This document shows positions 6,742 to 7,237 of a stretch of 7,237 nucleotides of DNA, one piece after another; the stretch's first letter is position 1, and each line of letters begins with the position of its first letter. Location of the stretch: NCBI GenBank assembly GCA_021780285.1, contig JAJXZA010000171.1, forward strand, positions 1-7,237. The letters run 5' to 3'. The notes beneath the pieces were generated by a model, which had not been told where the DNA came from, did no database searches, and saw only the letters and a list, made by a program, of their open reading frames with translations. This DNA is from Planctomycetota bacterium (GTDB lineage: Bacteria > Planctomycetota > Phycisphaerae > WQYP01). The position numbers and the translations under genes were made by a program.

Positions 6742-6789
6742 GCGGCCATCATGCCAAAGCTATCGGGAGCCGGTTCGGGTAACGGCCGC
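6742..6789 (+). repeat. Inverted repeat just after the ClC stop
   Basis: GCGGCC (6742-6747) and GGCCGC (6784-6789) are 6-base arms 36 bases apart. They could close a loose hairpin directly after the stop codon. No T-run follows, so it is not a canonical intrinsic terminator, and the ClC transcript may run on into the hydrolase. Confidence 0.2.
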
Positions 6790-6856
6790 GTTGTGACAGT
6801 GTATATTTTGTCCGCCCAACATCGTCTTGCGGCTCTTGTTCGTATACATTACCGAC

Positions 6857-7237
6857 ATGATAAACGCCGCTGCATCTGCTGCCCCCGTTAACGCCCCGGA
6901 AACTCCGGGTGCGTTATGGCCCTGCTGTGACAAGCACGAGATGCTAGAACTGCGCCCGCCATTTTGTCCGGCCGCTCGCTTCAGATGGGATATGCCCTTA
7001 CGTGAATCAAACGCCACGCATTGGGTGTTGGAAACCGCCGAGCGATGGTTGCCGTTTCGCTTTATTAGAGGTGCTGCGGTCGGGCCGGGGCAGCGTCCGG
7101 TGCTGCTGTTGCTGCATGGTATGGGCTTACATATTGCGTCATTTTCGGCAATTGGTCGCTGGCTGCTGGCTACGCACGATGTTCTGCTGGTAGATTGGAA
7201 CAGCTTTTGTGTCGAGCCAGAAAGCGAGGGTCAATCG
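6857..7237 (+). CDS. Alpha/beta hydrolase, N-terminal part (cut by window edge)
   Basis: The frame is open from ATG 6857 to the last base, giving 127 residues without the C-terminus. After an Ala/Pro-rich start and a region ending near residue 75 comes a hydrophobic strand and oxyanion turn, PVLLLLHGMG (81-90), then a helix (about 95-105) and a second strand with DVLLVDWNSFC (108-118). This strand-HGxG-helix-strand-D order is typical of alpha/beta hydrolases with a Ser-His-Asp triad. The nucleophile elbow and the rest of the triad would lie beyond the edge, so catalysis and substrate cannot be judged. DWNSFC replaces the common DxxGxG turn. No clear Shine-Dalgarno precedes the ATG. A TATACA box at 6843-6848 could give an almost leaderless message, though no -35 is visible. 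An in-frame stop at 6794-6796 bounds the start; ATG at codon 29 or 46 remains possible. Confidence 0.8.
   Translation, partial: MINAAASAAPVNAPETPGALWPCCDKHEMLELRPPFCPAARFRWDMPLRESNATHWVLETAERWLPFRFIRGAAVGPGQRPVLLLLHGMGLHIASFSAIGRWLLATHDVLLVDWNSFCVEPESEGQS

Overview
The window is ordinary bacterial chromosome with moderately high GC. It holds three complete genes, one gene cut off by the right edge, and a 640-base intergenic region containing a small mobile-element-like insertion and a structured leader. No phage, plasmid, CRISPR, rRNA or tRNA signal is visible. The protein styles (an AcnA/IRP-type aconitase, a solitary beta-class DNA methyltransferase, a GHGIPE-type ClC protein with CBS domains) would suit a Planctomycetota-like or other environmental Gram-negative bacterium. 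That placement is an impression, not something the sequence proves.

Layout: positions 1-440 hold no recognisable gene, only a possible 58-codon plus-strand ORF (195-371) behind an extended -10 box. On the minus strand, aconitase (4199 to 1443) is followed 42 bases later by a DNA methyltransferase (1400 to 441); this is probably one transcript in the order acnA then methyltransferase. From 4200 to 4839 lies the divergent intergenic region. It contains a set of alternative AGCCGC/GCGGCT arms that would fall in the acnA leader, then a 137-bp element with TGT-starting terminal inverted repeats flanked by CTAG on both sides, then a sigma70-like promoter and a perfect short palindrome ahead of the next gene. 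On the plus strand, a ClC-family anion transporter with two C-terminal CBS domains (4840 to 6741) starts at TTG with a strong Shine-Dalgarno. It is followed at 6857 by the start of an alpha/beta hydrolase that continues beyond the window.

The genes do not form one pathway. AcnA is a TCA/glyoxylate cycle enzyme, the methyltransferase modifies DNA with no partner nuclease in view, and the ClC protein is an inner-membrane anion transporter. I did not find a convincing new multi-gene system. The best leads are the CTAG-flanked mini-element, the competing hairpins in the acnA leader, the unusual ion-pathway residues in the ClC protein, and the unexplained small ORF at the left end.
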